Origin: Mucilaginibacter terrigena | Lineage (GTDB): Bacteria > Bacteroidota > Bacteroidia > Sphingobacteriales > Sphingobacteriaceae | Direction of reading: 5' to 3' | DNA length: 64,000 nucleotides | Assembly: GCF_004168255.1 (NCBI RefSeq) | Contig: NZ_SEWG01000004.1 | Location: forward strand, 248,001 to 312,000 | Shown here: positions 7,369-15,996 of the stretch, piece after piece | Layout: each line of letters begins with the position of its first letter | How positions within the stretch are numbered: the first letter of the stretch is position 1 | Translations under genes and position numbers: made by a program | The notes under the pieces: model-generated | What the model saw: only the letters and a program-made list of their open reading frames with translations | The model's database searches: none | What the model was told of the DNA's origin: nothing

Positions 7369-7704
7369 ATGATAACCGCCAAGATCATCCGCCACCGCCA
7401 TAAGTACCACCATTACATGAACGACGACCTGAAGGACGTTACCGAGGAAACTTTCTTTAAGATCGTTTTCTCGGAACCATCTGAAATGGACCTGTTTAAG
7501 GAATGGATAGTGAAGCACGACGGCGAGTACAACTATAACAAGGAAGAAAGCAGGCAGGAAGGCAAGTTCCCGAAAGTGCCCATGTTTCATGACGAGATCT
7601 GCTGGTGCGATATCATGACCTATTACCTGCTGCATGTAGCCGGGTACAGCTTCCACTCGGTTATTGAGCCTTATAAGGGCGAGGTGTATGTGAGAGAAAG
7701 TTAG
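7369..7704 (+). CDS. Small conserved hypothetical protein
   Basis: A 111-residue protein starting MITAKIIRHRHKYHHYMNDD. The open frame extends far upstream, but that part lies antisense to the preceding gene and contains no plausible start context, so I chose the ATG at 7369. It is acidic and charged in the middle (EYNYNKEESRQEGKF) and ends VIEPYKGEVYVRES. There is no signal peptide and no known motif. I recognise no family; a small cytoplasmic protein of Sphingobacteriaceae is the best description. Confidence 0.65.
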   Translation: MITAKIIRHRHKYHHYMNDDLKDVTEETFFKIVFSEPSEMDLFKEWIVKHDGEYNYNKEESRQEGKFPKVPMFHDEICWCDIMTYYLLHVAGYSFHSVIEPYKGEVYVRES

Positions 7705-7736
7705 TGCTGATAGGCCGGGATTAGCCCCATCTAAAT

Positions 7737-7905
7737 CTCCTCCGCTGTTTAGCGGAGAGACTTTTTTAGCTATCGGAAAATTTAATAATTCCCTCCCTTG
7801 GGAGGGGTGCGGATGGTTTGTGTGGCGGCAGGGAGGGGTTTGACGAACAAGGCGTATAAACCCCTCCCTGCACCCTCCCGTTGGGAGGGAATCGCACGTG
7901 GCCTA
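7737..7905. repeat. Cluster of GC-rich palindromic repeats
   Basis: Three nested units lie between the small hypothetical gene and the coiled-coil gene: CTCCGCTGTTTAGCGGAG at 7740-7757, then TAGCTATCGGA (half of the palindrome found at 2581 and 13965), then an inverted pair with arms around TTCCCTCCCTTGGGAGGG and CCCTCCCGTTGGGAGGGAA enclosing a GGGAGGGGTTTG...AAACCCCTCCC inner stem. This fills most of the 280-base gap. Confidence 0.7.
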
Positions 7906-7984
7906 TGCCTTGATGCTGCAATATAAGATATCGAATACCTGCCTAAATGTTATTGGTGACAATAACATTAGACAAACAATATTA

Positions 7985-8866
7985 TTATTTTCTTAGACCC
8001 TTATACCATATGTTCATGTCAGCTGTTTCAAAAGGGGTGAACGGCTTTCCTGATATAAAAGATAATGCCTTCATAGCAAGCGCCCTTTCATATAACATAT
8101 ATGATGGGCCGACATCTGAATCGTTAATAATTTTCATTAACAATATTAGGTTATCTATATCTGCTTTTTCCTTTGGAAATAAATTCTCCTTGATTGGGTG
8201 AATTGCGGAAACCGTTACGTTTAGCGTTTTAAATTTGCTTATGTATTGATCTTGCTTAACATCAACGTATTCTTTGTAATAATCGTTGTAAATATCTTGA
8301 TATGTGCTTAACGACTGTGCTCGTTCAAATTCGGATGTTGAGGTAAAATATGATTTTAAAAGTGCGACACCTTCAGGAGCTCCACCTCTCATAAAATTAG
8401 CTGCCTCCAATATTTTAGGCAGTCTTTTCGTATATTCTGCTATGGTAGCTGGTAATTTGTCCTTAAGTTCTCCAATTGCGTTCTTTTCGATTATTGTCTG
8501 AATTTTATCGGATTTAAAAATATCAGATATTTCTTTTTCTGTTTGTTCTTTTGCAGATTGTCGAGTCTCTGAACTTATGTTATCTAACTGATCTTTTGAG
8601 ATTTCTTTTAAAAAAGAAACTTCTCTTTCAACTCTTTCTAATATGTCCTTTTGATTGGCTGTCGCCTCTGCTCTCATCTGAGCCATACTCTCTTTATACC
8701 TATCAATGTCTGATTGATATTCAGCCCGCATTTCTGCCCTGTCTTTAAATGTTAAAAAAGTAACCCACCCCCCAAACAACAATATCACCGTACAGGCTAT
8801 ACCAACCGCCCATATCAAAAATGATTTTACACTTTCATAGTGCTGCTTGGTTTCTGCTGATGTCAT
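7985..8866 (-). CDS. Membrane-anchored coiled-coil protein, function unknown
   Basis: A 293-residue protein with one membrane helix at about residues 16-38 (IWAVGIACTVILLFGGWVTF), then a long charged helical region (about 40-140, rich in E, K and Q) predicted to be coiled coil. A more compact C-terminal half follows with YLTSTSEF-like helices and ends FETADMNIWYKGLRK. The gene is more AT-rich than its neighbours, which suggests recent arrival. I recognise no family. It stands alone, with repeats downstream and a cysteine-rich gene upstream. Confidence 0.65.
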   Translation of the reverse strand: MTSAETKQHYESVKSFLIWAVGIACTVILLFGGWVTFLTFKDRAEMRAEYQSDIDRYKESMAQMRAEATANQKDILERVEREVSFLKEISKDQLDNISSETRQSAKEQTEKEISDIFKSDKIQTIIEKNAIGELKDKLPATIAEYTKRLPKILEAANFMRGGAPEGVALLKSYFTSTSEFERAQSLSTYQDIYNDYYKEYVDVKQDQYISKFKTLNVTVSAIHPIKENLFPKEKADIDNLILLMKIINDSDVGPSYMLYERALAMKALSFISGKPFTPFETADMNIWYKGLRK

Positions 8867-9034
8867 TGGTTTGAGAATATAAAGTGGTTTGGTTGAGCCA
8901 CTTAATATACAAGTTATTTATTTTTCTTCAAACGGAATCGAAAAAAGAAAGATGTTACCCGTTATTTTTATGAAATTAAGCGGACCAGGTTTTGGAAACT
9001 ATTACACCATTTTCAAAATAACAATAATCCTACT

Positions 9035-9241
9035 CTACAACCACTTCTGGTACTCCTTCTGTAACTCCAGTAAACAAGCAGCACAAAGGCAGCCGTCGTA
9101 TAGCTCGCTTACGTACTGCACCTCGTTGATGCTTAGCTGCACGGTACTGCACTGGCACTTGGTGAATGAATTTGCTTTACATTCAAAGGGCTTGCTGCAG
9201 CGGTCGCAGTGGAGTATTTCGTGTTTGGTGGAGGTGAGCAT
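9035..9241 (-). CDS. Cysteine-rich CWC family small protein
   Basis: A 68-residue protein with eight cysteines: CDRCSKPFEC at about 12-21, CQCSTV at 29-34, and CLCAAC near 51. The pattern C-x2-C-x6-C-x(n)-C-x-C matches the cysteine-rich CWC family, small probable zinc-binding proteins of unknown role. The C-terminus is CLLELQKEYQKWL. It lies alone between the coiled-coil gene and nrdA and is transcribed like both. Confidence 0.75.
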   Translation of the reverse strand: MLTSTKHEILHCDRCSKPFECKANSFTKCQCSTVQLSINEVQYVSELYDGCLCAACLLELQKEYQKWL

Positions 9242-9388
9242 CTCAGTTCATGGTTGATAGTTCATGGTTCATAGCAGCTGCACAATAGTAGTTTTAATTC
9301 TTTTAAACGGTATCACTTAAACGTAAAAAGACCATAGCCATTATAAAAAATGACTATGGTCTATGAACTATGGTCTATCGACAATTAG
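9242..9388. repeat. Word repeats of the CATGGTTCATAG / ACTATGGTCTATG type
   Basis: Words such as TTCATGGTTGATAGTTCATGG and GACTATGGTCTATGAACTAT recur across this gap, on both sides of a region with no gene. The same words occur between murD and mraY (37172-37252). No promoter or terminator was recognised in the gap. Confidence 0.55.
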
Positions 9389-9393
9389 GCTGT

Positions 9394-11769
9394 TTATGCA
9401 GAGCAGGTAACGCAACCTTCTTCCATTGAGCAGGTTGGGCCGGCCGGGATCTCGTCGGTAATGGTTTCTACCACTTCCGGTATAACGGGCTCCATGTTTT
9501 TGCCGCCGCCCTGGTTCTCAACGGTAAATTTAACCGCTTGCGATGCTGCTTGTGTACGCAGGTAATACATACCTGTTTTAAGGCCTTTCTTCCATGCGTA
9601 GAAGTGCATCGAAGTTAGTTTTGACGCATTTGGCGCGTTGATGAACAGGTTTAACGATTGCGACTGGCAGATATAAGCACCCCTATCGGCAGCCATATCT
9701 ATGATGTTACGCATCTTAATTTCCCAAACTGTTTTGTAGATGTCTTTGATATCCTGCGGGATCTCGGCAATGTCCTGGATAGAACCGTTTGCGGTAATGA
9801 TCCTGTCTTTCATCGAAGTGTTCCACACACCACGGTTCACCAGATCGCGCAGCAAGTGTTTGTTTACGATGATGAACTCGCCGCTTAATACACGGCGGGT
9901 GTATATGTTTGAGGTATATGGTTCAAAGCACTCGTTGTTACCCAGTATCTGCGATGTTGAGGCGGTTGGCATTGGCGCTACTAACAATGAGTTACGCACA
10001 CCGTGGTTCATTACATCTAAACGCAGGTTTTCCCAATCCCAACGGCCGCTTTCCGGTTTTACATCCCAAAGATCAAACTGGAACTTACCTTTTGATAAAG
10101 GCGAGCCTTTAAAGGTATCGTAAGCGCCATCTTTTATAGCCAGGTCTTTTGAAGCCGTCATGGCTGCAAAGTAAATGGTCTCAAATATGTCTTTGTTCAG
10201 TTGTTTTGCTTCGTCGCTTTCAAAAGGTAAACGCAACAATATAAACGCATCGGCTAAGCCCTGTACACCTAACCCAATTGGGCGGTGGCGCAGGTTAGAG
10301 TAGCGTGCTTCTTCAACCGGGTAAAAGTTATTATCAATGATCTTGTTAAGGTTTAAAGTAGCCTGGTAGGTTACTTCGTATAGCTTAGCGTGGTCAAACT
10401 CGCCGTTAATTACATAACGTGGCAAGGCCAGCGATGCCAGGTTACAAACCGCAACTTCTTTTTCAGAAGTGTACTCCATTATCTCGGTACATAAGTTCGA
10501 GCTTTTGATGGTACCCAGGTTTTGCTGGTTTGATTTTGCGTTGGCAGCATCTTTATACAACAGGTATGGCGTACCGGTTTCTACCTGGGCATCAAGCACG
10601 GCAAACCAAAGTTCCTGCGCTTTAATGGTTTTACGGCCACGGCCTTCTTTCTCGTATTTGGTGTACAGTTTTTCAAACTCCTTACCGTGGCAATCGGCCA
10701 GGCCCGGTGCTTCGTGCGGGCAAAACAGGGTCCACTCTTCGTTGGCCTCTACGCGGCGCATAAACAGGTCAGATACCCAAAGGGCGTAGAACAAGTCGCG
10801 GGCGCGCATTTCTTCTTTACCGTGGTTTTTACGCAGGTCTAAAAACTCAAATATATCTGCATGCCATGGCTCCAGGTATATCGCGAAAGCGCCTTTACGC
10901 TTGCCGCCGCCCTGGTCTACATAACGTGCTGTATCGTTAAATACTTTTAGCATTGGGATGATACCGTTGCTGGTACCGTTTGTACCGCTGATGTACGAGC
11001 CTGTAGCCCTTACATTGTGGATGCTTAAGCCAATACCACCCGCGCTTTGCGAGATCTTGGCTGTTTGCTTAAGCGTATCGTAGATACCTTCGATGCTATC
11101 GTCCTTCATGGTTAATAAGAAGCATGATGACATCTGCGGTTTTGGCGTACCGGCATTAAACAAGGTTGGTGTAGCGTGGGTGAACCAGCGCTCGCTCATC
11201 AGGTTGTAGGTTTTGATGGCGCTTTCGATATCCTCTTTGTGGATACCTACCGATACGCGCATGAACAGGTGCTGCGGGCGCTCGGCAATTTTACCGTCTA
11301 TTTTTAACAGGTACGATTTTTCCAGGGTTTTAAAACCGAAGTAATCGAAACCAAAATCACGGTCATAAATAATGCTGCTATCCAGGATATCGGCATTAGC
11401 CATAATTAACTCGTAAACATCATCGGCCAGTAAAGCGGCATTTTTACCGGTTTTTTTGTCAACGTACTCATACATACGTTTCATGGTTTCAGAGAACGAC
11501 TTGGTGGTATTTTTGTGCAGGTTGGATACCGCTATACGCGATGCAAGCAAAGCATAGTCGGGGTGCTTGGTGGTTAACGATGCTGCCGTCTCAGCTGCAA
11601 GGTTATCCAGTTCGGAGGTGGTAACACCATCAAACAAACCTTCAATTACTTTTTTTGCCACGTCAATAGGGTCAACCAGGTTAAACCCATAGCACAGTTT
11701 CTCGATACGTGCCGTGATCTTGTCGAATTTTACCGACTCTTTTCTTCCGTCTCTTTTTACTACGAACAT
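9394..11769 (-). CDS. nrdA: Ribonucleoside-diphosphate reductase, alpha subunit (class Ia)
   Basis: The 791-residue catalytic subunit, which makes deoxynucleoside diphosphates with NrdB. An ATP-cone regulatory domain occupies about residues 1-90. Active-site signs: SSCFLL (the first redox cysteine), NLCTEIMEY with the N/C/E triad, VAVCNLAS with the second redox cysteine, and YTSNIYTRR holding the tyrosine pair of the radical path. The tail [12 protein letters not shown] carries the CxxC that shuttles electrons. It is 136 bases downstream of nrdB and preceded by an unusually strong Shine-Dalgarno sequence (see 11774). Confidence 0.97.
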   Translation of the reverse strand: MFVVKRDGRKESVKFDKITARIEKLCYGFNLVDPIDVAKKVIEGLFDGVTTSELDNLAAETAASLTTKHPDYALLASRIAVSNLHKNTTKSFSETMKRMYEYVDKKTGKNAALLADDVYELIMANADILDSSIIYDRDFGFDYFGFKTLEKSYLLKIDGKIAERPQHLFMRVSVGIHKEDIESAIKTYNLMSERWFTHATPTLFNAGTPKPQMSSCFLLTMKDDSIEGIYDTLKQTAKISQSAGGIGLSIHNVRATGSYISGTNGTSNGIIPMLKVFNDTARYVDQGGGKRKGAFAIYLEPWHADIFEFLDLRKNHGKEEMRARDLFYALWVSDLFMRRVEANEEWTLFCPHEAPGLADCHGKEFEKLYTKYEKEGRGRKTIKAQELWFAVLDAQVETGTPYLLYKDAANAKSNQQNLGTIKSSNLCTEIMEYTSEKEVAVCNLASLALPRYVINGEFDHAKLYEVTYQATLNLNKIIDNNFYPVEEARYSNLRHRPIGLGVQGLADAFILLRLPFESDEAKQLNKDIFETIYFAAMTASKDLAIKDGAYDTFKGSPLSKGKFQFDLWDVKPESGRWDWENLRLDVMNHGVRNSLLVAPMPTASTSQILGNNECFEPYTSNIYTRRVLSGEFIIVNKHLLRDLVNRGVWNTSMKDRIITANGSIQDIAEIPQDIKDIYKTVWEIKMRNIIDMAADRGAYICQSQSLNLFINAPNASKLTSMHFYAWKKGLKTGMYYLRTQAASQAVKFTVENQGGGKNMEPVIPEVVETITDEIPAGPTCSMEEGCVTCSA

Positions 11770-11773
11770 TTTG

Positions 11774-11781
11774 CCACCTCC
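11774..11781 (-). promoter_or_regulatory. Strong ribosome binding site of nrdA
   Basis: The minus strand reads AAGGAGGTGGCAAAATG: GGAGG lies seven bases before the ATG. Extended anti-SD complementarity is uncommon in Bacteroidota, where most genes in this window show none. It fixes the nrdA start at 11769 and suggests that this gene gets high or independent translation. Confidence 0.7.
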
Positions 11782-11847
11782 TTATTCCCTGCCAACCCGA
11801 CAGGGGGTATTTTATTTTTAATTAGTTAGTTTATTGTTGTCTTGAAC

Positions 11848-11895
11848 CGGGATTTCACCGATTTAACAGATTTCTATGATTTTGATCAGCTAACT
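11848..11895. repeat. Word repeat (ATTTCACCGATTTAACAGATTT type)
   Basis: GGATTTCACCGATTTAACAG and TTTCTATGATTTTGAT in the nrdB-nrdA gap resemble GATTACACCGATTATGTGAT at 35748-35770 and GATTTCACAGATTAACTT at 38508-38525. This makes a dispersed family found inside operons. Confidence 0.5.
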
Positions 11896-11905
11896 GACCT
11901 CTCCC

Positions 11906-12880
11906 CTAAAAATCTTCGTCTAATGAGAACGCCTTGCTTTCGGCAGTGCTGTTCATTACGCCGCTTTTTTGGTAATCTCCAACCCGTTTTTCGAAAAAGT
12001 TGGTTTTACCCTGCAGGCTTATCATCTCCATAAAATCAAACGGACATGATACGTTGTACACTTTAGGATAGCCCAGTTCGTCAAGCCACCTGTCGGCAAC
12101 AAACTCGATGTACTGGCTCATCATTTTAGCGTTCATGCCTATCAGGCTTACCGGTAATGCATCGCTTACAAATTCTTTTTCTATCTCAACGGCATCGGTA
12201 ATAATTTTGGTTGCAGCCTCTTTTGATAGTTTGGTATCAAGCATTTTGTACAGCAAACAGGCAAACTCACAGTGCGAGCCTTCATCGCGCGATATCAGCT
12301 CATTACTAAAGGTTAAGCCCGGCATTAAGCCACGTTTTTTTAACCAGAAGATAGAGCAGAAGCTACCGCTGAAGAAGATACCCTCAACCGCCGCGAATGC
12401 TACCAAACGCTCGGCAAAGGTTCCGTTGTTTATCCAGCGCAGGGCCCATTCCGCTTTTTTACCTACACATGGTACAGTATCAATAGCATGAAAAAGGCGG
12501 TCTTTTTCGGCCGGGTCCTTTATATAAGTATCAATTAATAAGGCATAGGTTTCTGAGTGGATGTTCTCCATCATGATCTGGAAACCGTAGAAACAGCGTG
12601 CTTCGGGCAGTTGCACCTCGCTCATGAAATTGATGGCCAGGTTCTCGTTTACAATACCATCGCTTGCTGCAAAAAACGCCAGGATGTGCGAGATAAAATG
12701 GCGCTCGCCATCGTTCAGGTTTTCCCAGTGCTTCATATCGTCCGACAGGTCGATCTCTTCGGCTGTCCAAAAACTGGCTTCAGCTTTTTTATACATTTCC
12801 CAAATAGCGGGGTATTTAATTGGGAGGATCACAAAGCGGTCTTTGTTTTCCTTTAGTAGTAATTCTGTTTCCTCTGCCAT
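11906..12880 (-). CDS. nrdB: Ribonucleoside-diphosphate reductase, beta subunit (class Ia)
   Basis: The 324-residue radical-generating subunit. The diiron and tyrosyl radical ligands are visible: EIDLSDD with the first Asp near residue 46, then [10 protein letters not shown] in which E, H and Y match Glu115, His118 and Tyr122 of E. coli R2, so this is a normal tyrosyl-radical protein. Further iron ligands lie in [10 protein letters not shown] and EGSHCEFA. The C-terminus (KAFSLDEDF) is the expected NrdA-binding peptide. It is the first gene of the nrdB-nrdA pair and has a 685-base gap upstream. Confidence 0.96.
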   Translation of the reverse strand: MAEETELLLKENKDRFVILPIKYPAIWEMYKKAEASFWTAEEIDLSDDMKHWENLNDGERHFISHILAFFAASDGIVNENLAINFMSEVQLPEARCFYGFQIMMENIHSETYALLIDTYIKDPAEKDRLFHAIDTVPCVGKKAEWALRWINNGTFAERLVAFAAVEGIFFSGSFCSIFWLKKRGLMPGLTFSNELISRDEGSHCEFACLLYKMLDTKLSKEAATKIITDAVEIEKEFVSDALPVSLIGMNAKMMSQYIEFVADRWLDELGYPKVYNVSCPFDFMEMISLQGKTNFFEKRVGDYQKSGVMNSTAESKAFSLDEDF

Positions 12881-13168
12881 ATCGAACGGTTCCTTATTTA
12901 TTATATATGATGTATTAAAATTCTTTCCCCTGTTTAACCCTGCCTGTTACTTTTCTATCGAGCGGACAGTAGACAGGTGTACCATGCGAGTGTTTTGCTA
13001 AACGGCGAAAAAATTGCTTTTTCGCATTTATTTACTCACTTTTTACACCCTCACTAATCCTTACTAAATTTATTTTAGTTGCACTTTAGCCCATGTTTTA
13101 TCATGGTCTTCTTTTCTGTCGCGATAGAAATATCGATAACATAGATAGCGTTAAAAGAACTTGTTCTT

Positions 13169-13176
13169 CAAAGATA
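13169..13176 (-). promoter_or_regulatory. Possible -7 element for nrdB
   Basis: TATCTTTG on the minus strand fits TAnnTTTG. No convincing -33 TTG lies at the expected distance, so the call is weak. Confidence 0.3.
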
Positions 13177-13501
13177 GGGCAACATGTTATTGGATGTTAG
13201 TCTAAGTTTTTAACATCACCTATAAGTTATAAACACTTTAATGCCCGCCCTAAAAATTATTGTGCGATGACAAAAAATTCAAGCGGTTAGGAAACAAGGC
13301 CTTATCTTTTTTAAAACAGGTATATCGATGGATGATAAATAAAAATCAGGAAACCCTTGCAGGATATAAACAGGTTGTCAACAGCCCTAAAACTCAAAGG
13401 AATGCCTTAGGTAAAAGGCCTCAAAAACGCTATTTTTAAGCGCCGAAAACTTCACATTGGGTGACAAATTATTTAACAAAACAACTTGTGGAAAACAAAA
13501 A

Positions 13502-13527
13502 AATCCCTGCCGAAAAATCGGCAGGGA
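13502..13527 (-). terminator. Intrinsic terminator of msrB
   Basis: A perfect 10-base-pair stem (ATCCCTGCCG and CGGCAGGGAT, six-base loop) is followed on the minus strand by seven T. It lies 38 bases after the msrB stop. Confidence 0.85.
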
Positions 13528-13565
13528 TCTACAATTTCGGAGCTTCACAGGCCTGTCGTACTGAC

Positions 13566-13937
13566 CTATTTTTTCAATTCGTCAACCGGCACAAATTTCA
13601 TGGATACCGAGTTTACGCAATGCCTGGTGTTTTTTGGAGTAAGGTATTCGCCCTGGAAAACATGGCCCAAATGCGCGCCGCAATTGGCGCAAAGGATCTC
13701 GGTACGGCGGCCATCGGCATCGGTCTCCCACTTAACGGCCCCGGCTATCTCGTCGTCAAAACTCGGCCAGCCGCAGTGCGACTCAAATTTCGATTCGGAC
13801 GTGTACAGCGGGGCATCGCAGCGCTTGCAGACGTATACGCCCTCGGCCTTATTGTTGAGTAATTCGCCGGTAAACGGGCGTTCGGTGCCTTTATGCAGTA
13901 TGATATATTCTTCTTCGGGTGTTAATTGATTGTACAT
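13566..13937 (-). CDS. msrB: Peptide-methionine (R)-S-oxide reductase
   Basis: A 123-residue MsrB that repairs methionine-R-sulfoxide. The zinc-binding pairs CKRC (about 37-40) and CANC (about 83-86) are present, as are HCGWPSF, GHVF and the catalytic cysteine in [11 protein letters not shown]. There is no signal peptide, so it acts in the cytoplasm. The length is that of the short single-domain form, without a fused MsrA. It has its own terminator and is flanked by a palindrome, so it is probably monocistronic. Confidence 0.95.
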   Translation of the reverse strand: MYNQLTPEEEYIILHKGTERPFTGELLNNKAEGVYVCKRCDAPLYTSESKFESHCGWPSFDDEIAGAVKWETDADGRRTEILCANCGAHLGHVFQGEYLTPKNTRHCVNSVSMKFVPVDELKK

Positions 13938-13964
13938 GTTAATTAGTGATTTATTGAATTATTG

Positions 13965-13982
13965 TCCCGATAGCTATCGGGA
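13965..13982. repeat. 18-base palindrome TCCCGATAGCTATCGGGA
   Basis: A perfect palindrome upstream of msrB. Its core CCGATAGCTATCGG also occurs at 2583-2596 inside the vWA gene and as a half site near 7766. Confidence 0.7.
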
Positions 13983-14110
13983 TAGTGATTTGAGCTTTCG
14001 CTTTCACTACTCTTTCTATATAAATATACGACAATTTGAGGGCAGGTTTTGTTTGTGGAGAGGATGTTTACACGGTGTTGACCATTCAAAAAATCCTTGT
14101 CATTATTCGT

Positions 14111-14220
14111 TGCCGCGAGCTTCCAGCTCGTGGTGTAGCATGGCTTCAGCTTTCAGCTGAACGTAAGCTGAAAGCTTACTTTGTGCATGCTACGAGTTAC
14201 GCTGCGCTAAGCTCGCGGCA
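14111..14220. repeat. Nested palindromic element
   Basis: Outer arms TGCCGCGAGCTT (14111-14122) and AAGCTCGCGGCA (14209-14220) match perfectly; within them are GTAGCATG/CATGCTAC arms and an inner stem AGCTTTCAGCT/AGCTGAAAGCT at 14149-14176. The whole 110 bases could fold into one long hairpin. Together with the word repeats at 13938-13990 it fills the gap between msrB and the serine hydrolase gene. Confidence 0.75.
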
Positions 14221-14246
14221 GCAATAAAGACAAGCGTTTATAATTT

Positions 14247-14270
14247 CCCCTTCAGGGGGTTAGGGGGCTT
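14247..14270. repeat. 24-base GC-rich repeat at a gene 3' end (copy 1)
   Basis: Identical to 15973-15996. Reading on the minus strand it supplies the last two codons and the stop codon (GCC CCC TAA) of the serine hydrolase. Confidence 0.75.
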
Positions 14271-15777
14271 GAATATGATACTCCTGCACCAGCGGCGGAT
14301 TTTCAGGCGTGAGGGTAAACGATACTTTAATGTTGCCTTTCTCTCCTTTGATGATAAAATACCCGCGCAGGTTATTTTCGGGCACCACCTCTCCTACGCT
14401 GATGATCTTGCCTGCTTTGGCGTAAATATCCTGCGCTTCGGACTTTAGCTTATCGGGGAAATAATCCATAAAAAAGTTATCGGCGAATATGCCGGCAGCC
14501 TGCGGGTTATTCCAGTTGGGTAGCAGTTTCACCAGTTCATCCCGGCGTTGGGTTAATATGTTTGATGCCGGTATATTGCGCGGCTTTATACCCGATAGCG
14601 CCAGCAAGGTGTCTAAAGCGATGCTATTAGCCCTGCCCGCGTTGGCATAGGTTAAATTGGCATAGCAAACTACGCCGATACCATACTCGGGCAAAATATT
14701 CCAGTTGCTGCCAAAACCGGGCAGGCCGCCGGTATGGCCAACATACACGCGGTTATCACAATCTTTAGCCCAGCGCAGTCCATACGCATATGCCGATACG
14801 GTTGGGCAAAGCCTGCCCGTGGTGGTATGGGCATTAGCGTTCAAATAGCTTACATCCCAGGGGTATTGCATCTCGCGCACCGAGCTGCGCTTAACCGGGC
14901 CTGTTTCGGCATCATCCCTTGCAGGCCAGGCGTTCATGTGTACTGCCATGTATTTGCTAAAATCCTCAATAGTAGTTATCAGCCCGCCCATGGCGCCGTA
15001 CGCGCCATCGTGCAGCAGGGGTTGCTCTACCCATTTTTCATCCAGCCAGCGATAACCGTGGGCAAGTTTATCTTTTGGCACCCGGGTATATTCCCAATAC
15101 GTATGCGCCATGCCCAGGGGTTCCAGGATATTGTCGGTGATGTATTGCTCGTACGTTTTGCCCGATACCTTTTTGATGATGTAACCCAAAGTGGCAAAGC
15201 CCAAATTACTATACTCGTAACCCTGCCCTGGGTTATTGGAAAATGATACACCTTTTTTATAAATGTCTATCAATTGCGCGTCTGACACGGCCAGTTGCCT
15301 GTCGCCCCAGGGATTATCTTCGGGGTAGCCCGCTGCATGGGTAAGCAGGTGACGGATGGTTACCGGGGCGGCATCTTTGGTAAGGTATTTATTGTTCTTC
15401 ATCTCGGGGATGTACAGGTACGCCGGGTCGTCGAGTTTTAGTTTACCCTCATCGCGAAGCTTTAGGATAGCCATTGCGGTGAGGCTTTTGGTCATGCTGG
15501 CAATGCGGAAATCTGATTGAGAGGTTACCGGTGTTTTAGCATCGATATCGGTATAACCCAAATTGCCGGTATGCACCAGCTTACCATCAACCAAAATACC
15601 ATAAGCCATGCCCGGCCAGTGGTTTTGATCGGCATACTCTTTATAAAGCTGATCTATAACCGGGAAGGTGGCTTCTATTTTCTTAAGCCTGTCGGGGTCG
15701 GTAAAGGTGGCGGGTTTGTATTGGGCGAAGGCTGTGGTGGTGGATAGGAGGAGGAAAAGGGTAAGGTACTTTTTCAT
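14260..15777 (-). CDS. Exported serine hydrolase, class C beta-lactamase fold
   Basis: A 505-residue protein. I chose the ATG at 15777 because MKKYLTLFLLLSTTTAFAQ is a signal peptide; an upstream ATG at 15822 adds 15 unlikely residues. The three catalytic motifs of the serine beta-lactamase/DD-peptidase class are present: SMTK (S-x-x-K) near residue 93, YSN near 188, and HTGG near 355. A C-terminal domain of about 100 residues follows. The natural substrate is not clear; such proteins in Bacteroidota may be peptidases or esterases. The final residues and stop come from a dispersed repeat. Confidence 0.88.
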   Translation of the reverse strand: MKKYLTLFLLLSTTTAFAQYKPATFTDPDRLKKIEATFPVIDQLYKEYADQNHWPGMAYGILVDGKLVHTGNLGYTDIDAKTPVTSQSDFRIASMTKSLTAMAILKLRDEGKLKLDDPAYLYIPEMKNNKYLTKDAAPVTIRHLLTHAAGYPEDNPWGDRQLAVSDAQLIDIYKKGVSFSNNPGQGYEYSNLGFATLGYIIKKVSGKTYEQYITDNILEPLGMAHTYWEYTRVPKDKLAHGYRWLDEKWVEQPLLHDGAYGAMGGLITTIEDFSKYMAVHMNAWPARDDAETGPVKRSSVREMQYPWDVSYLNANAHTTTGRLCPTVSAYAYGLRWAKDCDNRVYVGHTGGLPGFGSNWNILPEYGIGVVCYANLTYANAGRANSIALDTLLALSGIKPRNIPASNILTQRRDELVKLLPNWNNPQAAGIFADNFFMDYFPDKLKSEAQDIYAKAGKIISVGEVVPENNLRGYFIIKGEKGNIKVSFTLTPENPPLVQEYHIQAP

Positions 15778-15819
15778 GGCGGTAATTTTGTATGAACCGA
15801 ATTTAAGAAATGTTCCCCA

Positions 15820-15911
15820 CATGTCATTGCGAGCGATAGCGCGGCAATCTCGTCGTATTCAATAAACAAGCGACGAGATTGCCGTGTCGCTACGCTTCTC
15901 GCAATGACATG
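15820..15911. repeat. Palindromic element, CATGTCATTGCGAG type
   Basis: Arms CATGTCATTGCGAG and CTCGCAATGACATG enclose a second arm pair around GGCAATCTCGTCG and CGACGAGATTGCC. Related sequence lies at 25766-25796. The TCATTGCGAG motif is a common intergenic repeat in this phylum. Confidence 0.75.
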
Positions 15912-15922
15912 GTGGGCTGTAA

Positions 15923-15950
15923 TAAAAAATCCCGGCCAAAACTGACCGGG
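15923..15950 (-). terminator. Intrinsic terminator of sucD
   Basis: Stem CCCGGCCA/TGACCGGG with one mismatch and a four-base loop, followed by TTTTTT on the minus strand. It lies about 47 bases past the sucD stop. Confidence 0.7.
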
Positions 15951-15972
15951 AACCTAATATCAAATCCTGTTC

Positions 15973-15996
15973 CCCCTTCAGGGGGTTAGGGGGCTT
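15973..15996. repeat. 24-base GC-rich repeat at a gene 3' end (copy 2)
   Basis: Identical over 24 bases to 14247-14270. It directly abuts the sucD stop codon. Confidence 0.75.

Larger units (their letters stand above)
12881..13565. other. Gene-free region upstream of nrdB
   Basis: About 685 bases without a credible gene. It holds the msrB terminator (13502-13527), a possible -7 element for nrdB (13169-13176), an 8-base-pair inverted repeat GCGAAAAA/TTTTTCGC at 13005-13025, and TTGTGGAAAAC near 13486. I looked for NrdR boxes and a known riboswitch and could not recognise either. If the -7 element is real, nrdB has a leader of about 290 bases. Confidence 0.5.

Noticed and set aside
8889..9257. 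A 122-codon plus-strand frame
   Set aside because: It shadows the cysteine-rich CWC gene on the other strand and has no motif of its own.
12881..13501. Riboswitch or NrdR boxes upstream of nrdB
   Set aside because: I looked for paired NrdR-type boxes and for a known riboswitch core and could not identify either; only a generic inverted repeat is present.
14111..14220. Nested palindrome as a CRISPR or transposon end
   Set aside because: There are no regular spacers and no transposase frame near; it is a single foldable element.
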